Assembly: GCF_007677725.1 (NCBI RefSeq)
Contig: NZ_VEDF01000010.1
Coordinates: 151,300-215,299, forward strand
DNA: 64,000 nt
Direction of reading: 5' to 3'
From: Pseudomonas sp. URMO17WK12:I11
Lineage (GTDB): Bacteria; Pseudomonadota; Gammaproteobacteria; Pseudomonadales; Pseudomonadaceae
A model generated the notes under the pieces. The model saw only the letters and a list, made by a program, of their open reading frames with translations. It did not search any database and was not told the DNA's origin. This document shows, in pieces, positions 60,827 to 64,000 of the stretch. A program made the position numbers and the translations under genes. Position 1 is the stretch's first letter; every line of letters begins with the position of its first letter.

Positions 60827-61714
60827 ATGTCCGTTAAGCACTTTATCCAAATCACCAAACCGGGGATCATTTTCGGTAACGTGCTTTCCGTGGCAGGCGG
60901 CTTCTTCCTTGCCTCGAAGGGCCATGTGGACTTCGCCCTGTTCCTGGCGGTGGCGATCGGTACTTCGCTGGTGGTGGCGTCCGGATGCGTGTTCAACAAC
61001 TGCATCGACCGTGACATCGACCACAAGATGGAGCGCACCAAGAACCGCGTCATGGTTCAGGGCGGCATGTCGCTGACCCTCGCGCTGGTCTACGCCACCC
61101 TGCTCGGTGTGGCGGGCTTCAGCTTGCTGTATGTCCAGGCCAACCCGCTGGCGGCGTACTGCGCATTGGCAGGTTTCATCGTCTATGTCGGTTTCTACAG
61201 CCTGTGGCTCAAGCGCAAGTCGGTCCACGGCACCTTGGTCGGTAGCCTGTCGGGGGCCATGCCTCCGGTGATCGGTTACTGCGCCGTGAGCAACAGCTTC
61301 GACATGGCGGCAGTGACCCTGCTGGTGATGTTCAGCCTGTGGCAGATGCCTCACAGCTTTGCCATCGCGATCTTCCGCTTCAAGGACTATAGCGCGGCCA
61401 ATATCCCGGTCTTGCCGGTGGCCCGCGGCATCCTCGCGGCGAAGAAGCAGATCGTGCTTTACGTACTGGCCTTCGTCCTCGCTTGCGTGATGCTGACCCT
61501 GGGCGGCTATGCCGGCCTTGGTTACCTGGCGGTGGCCGCTGCCATGGGCCTGTACTGGCTGTACATGGCGTGGGGCGGCTACAAGGCTGAGGATGACAGC
61601 AAGTGGGCACGCAAGGTCTTCGGCTTCTCGATCCTCACCGTCATGGCCTTGAGCCTGATGATGGGCGTCGACAGCCAGACCGCTGCTGATGTGCTGATGA
61701 CCTACGCGCGCTGA
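60827..61714 (+). CDS. cyoE: Protoheme IX farnesyltransferase (heme O synthase)
   Basis: A 295-residue UbiA-family membrane enzyme that adds farnesyl to heme B to make the heme O used by CyoB. The prenyl-diphosphate-binding motif NNCIDRDIDHKMERTKNR lies near 62-79; the second acidic region is near residue 185. About eight to nine membrane helices are seen. The start MSVKHFIQITKPGIIFGN is the family N-terminus. It closes the cyo operon, 11 bp after cyoD, followed by a clear terminator. Confidence 0.97.
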   Translation: MSVKHFIQITKPGIIFGNVLSVAGGFFLASKGHVDFALFLAVAIGTSLVVASGCVFNNCIDRDIDHKMERTKNRVMVQGGMSLTLALVYATLLGVAGFSLLYVQANPLAAYCALAGFIVYVGFYSLWLKRKSVHGTLVGSLSGAMPPVIGYCAVSNSFDMAAVTLLVMFSLWQMPHSFAIAIFRFKDYSAANIPVLPVARGILAAKKQIVLYVLAFVLACVMLTLGGYAGLGYLAVAAAMGLYWLYMAWGGYKAEDDSKWARKVFGFSILTVMALSLMMGVDSQTAADVLMTYAR

Positions 61715-61735
61715 TCGAGGCGAGTGCTTCACCCG

Positions 61736-61764
61736 AAAACCCGGCCTGGCGTCGGGTTTTTTTT
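61736..61764 (+). terminator. Terminator of the cyo operon
   Basis: AAAACCCG and CGGGTTTT pair across a 9-base loop and are followed by four more T, 21 bp after the cyoE stop. Confidence 0.93.
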
Positions 61765-61954
61765 CGCCCGGAATTTAAGGGCTGCGCACCAAGCCTAAAA
61801 AGTGCGTTTTCAACAATAAAGCCTGAAAATTCTGGCTAAAACAGGAGATCACCCTTTACAGAATACTCATTTCGGCATTATCGTCTGAATCCGGCCGCTA
61901 GGTCGGCCAGCGTCGCTCGGACGGTTCCGGGCGCTTACGTCTTCAGAGGTTTCC

Positions 61955-63163
61955 ATGGCTAATCCAGGTTCGCCGCGCCGCTTCGCGCGTATCGATCGTC
62001 TGCCCCCTTACGTGTTCAACATCACTGCCGAGCTCAAGATGGCCGCACGCCGCCGTGGCGAGGACATCATCGACTTGAGCATGGGCAATCCCGATGGCGC
62101 GACTCCGGCGCATATCGTCGAGAAACTGGTGCAGGTCGCCCAGCGCGATGACACCCACGGTTACTCCACCTCCCGGGGCATCCCGCGCCTGCGGCGGGCC
62201 ATCGCCAACTGGTACGAGCGACGCTACGAGGTCGATATCGACCCAGAGAGCGAGGCCATCGTCACCATCGGTTCGAAAGAGGGCCTTGCGCACCTGATGC
62301 TCGGCACCCTTGACCACGGCGACACCGTTCTGGTGCCCAACCCCAGTTATCCGATCCACATCTACGGCGCGGTGATCGCCGGCGCCCAGGTACGCTCCGT
62401 GCCCCTGGTGCCAGGCGTGGACTTCTTCAACGAGCTGGAGCGGGCGATACGCGAGTCGATCCCCAAACCGAAGATGATGATTCTCGGGTTCCCGTCCAAC
62501 CCTACCGCCCAGTGCGTGGAGCTGGACTTCTTCGAACGCGTGGTGGCCCTGGCCAAGCAGTACGACGTGCTGGTGGTGCACGACCTGGCCTATGCCGATA
62601 TCGTCTACGACGGCTGGAAGGCCCCGTCGATCATGCAGGTTCCGGGCGCCAAGGACATTGCGGTTGAGTTCTTCACCCTGTCCAAGAGCTACAACATGGC
62701 CGGCTGGCGGATCGGCTTCATGGTCGGCAACCCCGAGCTGGTCAGCGCTCTGGCGCGGATCAAGAGTTACCACGACTACGGCACCTTCACGCCATTGCAG
62801 GTGGCAGCCATCGCCGCCCTCGAAGGCGATCAGCAGTGCGTGCGCGACATCGCCGAGCAGTACCGGCAGCGCCGTAACCTGCTGGTCAAGGGGCTGCACG
62901 AGCTGGGCTGGATGGTCGAGAACCCCAAGGCGTCAATGTACGTGTGGGCGAAGATTCCGGAGCAGTACGCGCACTTGGGCTCGCTCGAGTTCTCCAAGAA
63001 GTTGCTGGCCGATGCCAAGGTCTGTGTGTCGCCGGGCATCGGTTTTGGTGATTACGGCGACGACCATGTGCGCTTCGCCCTCATCGAGAACCAGGACCGC
63101 ATTCGCCAGGCGATACGTGGAATTCGTCAGATGTTCCGGGCCGATGGTCTGACTCAAAAGTAA
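61955..63163 (+). CDS. alaC: Alanine transaminase AlaC (class I/II aminotransferase)
   Basis: A 402-residue PLP enzyme of fold type I making alanine from pyruvate and glutamate. The Schiff-base lysine is Lys244 in TLSKSYNMAGWRIGF; Asn182 in FPSNPTAQ, Asp210/Tyr213 in VVHDLAYADIVYDG and the C-terminal Arg in DDHVRFALIEN complete the site. The N-terminus RRFARIDRLPPYVFNITAEL is typical of AlaC and related YfdZ proteins. ATG at 61955 with CAGAGG upstream. It follows a 190-bp gap after the cyo terminator and ends in a strong hairpin. AlaC rather than another AlaA-type transaminase is the best match by reading. Confidence 0.92.
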   Translation: MANPGSPRRFARIDRLPPYVFNITAELKMAARRRGEDIIDLSMGNPDGATPAHIVEKLVQVAQRDDTHGYSTSRGIPRLRRAIANWYERRYEVDIDPESEAIVTIGSKEGLAHLMLGTLDHGDTVLVPNPSYPIHIYGAVIAGAQVRSVPLVPGVDFFNELERAIRESIPKPKMMILGFPSNPTAQCVELDFFERVVALAKQYDVLVVHDLAYADIVYDGWKAPSIMQVPGAKDIAVEFFTLSKSYNMAGWRIGFMVGNPELVSALARIKSYHDYGTFTPLQVAAIAALEGDQQCVRDIAEQYRQRRNLLVKGLHELGWMVENPKASMYVWAKIPEQYAHLGSLEFSKKLLADAKVCVSPGIGFGDYGDDHVRFALIENQDRIRQAIRGIRQMFRADGLTQK

Positions 63164-63171
63164 CGCGTTTC

Positions 63172-63197
63172 CCGGGCCCGCCTTGGCGGGCCCGGGC
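63172..63197. terminator. GC-rich hairpin after alaC
   Basis: CCCGGGCCCGCC and GGCGGGCCCGGG pair perfectly around TT, 9 bp after the alaC stop, followed by CTTG without a long T-run. It is a very stable hairpin and a likely terminator. Confidence 0.65.
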
Positions 63198-63314
63198 TTG
63201 CCGGATCAATGGCAAACTATTTTTGCGTTACCCCTCTTCTCAGCCGACCTGGCTTCGATTACAAATGGCGCGCGGGCCCAGCCCCGATAACAACAACCTT
63301 CCCTCCGTGCCATC

Positions 63315-63698
63315 ATGTCCGAATATAACCCTTGCCTTGACTGCGGCGCCTGCTGCGGGTACTTCCGTGTGTCGTTCTTCTGGGGCGAATGCCAGTCTGC
63401 CGGCGGCCTTGTGCCGGATGGCCTGGTGGTACAGATCAACCCCACCCGCGTTGCCATGATCGGCACCGACGCCAAGCCTTGCCGCTGCGTGAGCTTGCAA
63501 GGCGAGATCGGTACCGAGGTGGCGTGCACCATCTACGCCAACCGTTCCAGCCCGTGCCGTGAGTTCGAGGCATCGTGGGAGGGTGGGGTGCATAATCCCA
63601 GCTGTGATGATGCGCGGGCGGTCTATGGGCTGCCGCCGCTGACTCCGCCGGGGGCCAACGAGCCGCATTGGCCGGATGATGGAGCGGAGGTGGCCTGA
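63315..63698 (+). CDS. Small YkgJ-family cysteine cluster protein
   Basis: A 127-residue soluble protein with the metal-binding pattern NPCLDCGACCGYFRVSF at its start and more cysteines in KPCRCVSLQGEIG, VACTIYANRSSPCREF and NPSCDDARAVYG. The pattern puts it in the zinc/iron-chelating YkgJ family; the function is unknown. It is not a copy of the larger YkgJ protein at 33874. ATG at 63315; an A-rich AACAACAA stretch lies about 20 bases before it. The C-terminal tail (GANEPHWPDDGAEVA) is acidic. Confidence 0.88.
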   Translation: MSEYNPCLDCGACCGYFRVSFFWGECQSAGGLVPDGLVVQINPTRVAMIGTDAKPCRCVSLQGEIGTEVACTIYANRSSPCREFEASWEGGVHNPSCDDARAVYGLPPLTPPGANEPHWPDDGAEVA

Positions 63699-63715
63699 GC
63701 CATTTTCGTTGGCCT

Positions 63716-63748
63716 GTGCCGGCCCTTTCGCGGGCACGCCCGCTCCCC
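63716..63748. repeat. REP-type palindromic element
   Basis: GCGGGC-AC-GCCCGC sits inside the P. putida-style extragenic palindrome (GCCGGCCCTTTCGCGGGC...), 18 bp after the last gene. Confidence 0.75.
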
Positions 63749-63765
63749 GTTGCAGTGCTCTTGAG

Positions 63766-63985
63766 ATCGAGCGCCGCCCGCGCGGCGCATCGCGAGCTGC
63801 GCTCGCTCCTACGTTTGTTTCGGGCCAGTGACGCCTGTGACAGAAGCGCGCGACCGCCTTGTTGGTACGACGCGATATCGCGCCATGCGCCAAGGCCCCG
63901 CGCGCTAATTCCTCAGGAATAATTGGCCCGAAACAAACGTAGGAGCGAGCGCAGCTCGCGATGCGCCGCGCGGGCGGCGCTCGAT
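63766..63985. repeat. Perfect 62-bp inverted repeat with a 96-bp centre
   Basis: Bases 63766-63827 are the exact reverse complement of 63924-63985. Each arm runs from ATCGAGCGCC to TTCGGGCCA. The centre (63828-63923) holds smaller palindromes, including ATTCCTCAGGAAT at 63908-63920. No coding frame, transposase or target duplication is visible. It is probably a clustered extragenic repeat pair rather than an insertion sequence; the stretch from 63699 to the window end holds no gene. Confidence 0.9.
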
Positions 63986-64000
63986 ATCCGCCCCACCCCA

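Noticed and set aside
63766..63985. Inverted repeat considered as an insertion sequence or MITE
   Set aside because: No transposase frame, no target-site duplication visible and arms far longer than the centre's content would need; extragenic repeat pair is simpler, though a MITE cannot be fully excluded.
1..64000. tRNA, rRNA or riboswitch genes
   Set aside because: No cloverleaf, rRNA segment or known riboswitch core was recognised in any intergenic region, although reading by eye could miss a small regulatory RNA.

Overview
The window looks like chromosomal DNA of a Pseudomonas species of the P. putida group. The basis is high GC content, close family resemblance of the proteins, and a gene order that I recall from P. 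putida: pta, bdlA-like chemoreceptor, cysZ, trxB, nadC, DUF1631-ampD-ampE-chemoreceptor, tatD-fruR/fruBKA, diguanylate cyclase, OprD porin, cheV, a type I secretion set with a giant LapF-like adhesin, norR/hmp, dsbB, cyoABCDE. The synteny statement rests on memory, not on an alignment. No rRNA, tRNA, CRISPR array, insertion sequence or prophage was seen.

Layout. 1-9.5 kb: the 5' part of pta (runs off the left edge), a DUF3565 protein, slyD, glutathione peroxidase, an Old Yellow Enzyme, a GT4 glycosyltransferase, a soluble PAS-PAS chemoreceptor (BdlA-like), then a short AT-richer stretch with two unrecognised genes (6968-8473), and cysZ. 9.5-17.5 kb: trxB, nadC, and the row DUF1631-ampD-ampE-chemoreceptor. 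17.5-25.1 kb: the fructose system, with tatD-fruR facing fruB-fruK-fruA across a control region that holds a perfect Cra/FruR operator; the start of fruA overlaps an A-rich Hfq/Crc-type motif. 25.1-36 kb: small stress-type proteins, a diguanylate cyclase, an OprD porin, a two-gene RND efflux unit, a cysteine-cluster protein and cheV.

36-52.4 kb is the most striking part. One leftward unit encodes a 3826-residue cell-surface adhesin with 35 tandem Ig-like repeats of about 85 residues, followed by its outer-membrane channel, ABC transporter and membrane-fusion protein, the last three joined by 4-bp overlaps. It is the counterpart of P. putida LapF, a biofilm-maturation adhesin, but with far fewer repeats than I recall for that protein.

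52.6-64 kb: norR facing hmp, with two GTCA-N3-TGAC enhancer sites and a sigma-54-type promoter (nitric oxide detoxification); dsbB; the cytochrome bo3 quinol oxidase operon cyoABCDE with a perfect ANR/FNR box 480 bp upstream; alaC; a small cysteine-cluster protein; and at the right edge a perfect 62-bp inverted repeat beside a REP element.

No clearly new multi-gene system is proven here. The best leads are the adhesin's repeat array and its hydrophobic/poly-glycine N-terminus, the shared 13-bp A-rich motif in front of fruA and a chemoreceptor, the unexplained palindromes at 11511, 27592 and 29528, and the two unknown genes at 6968-8473.
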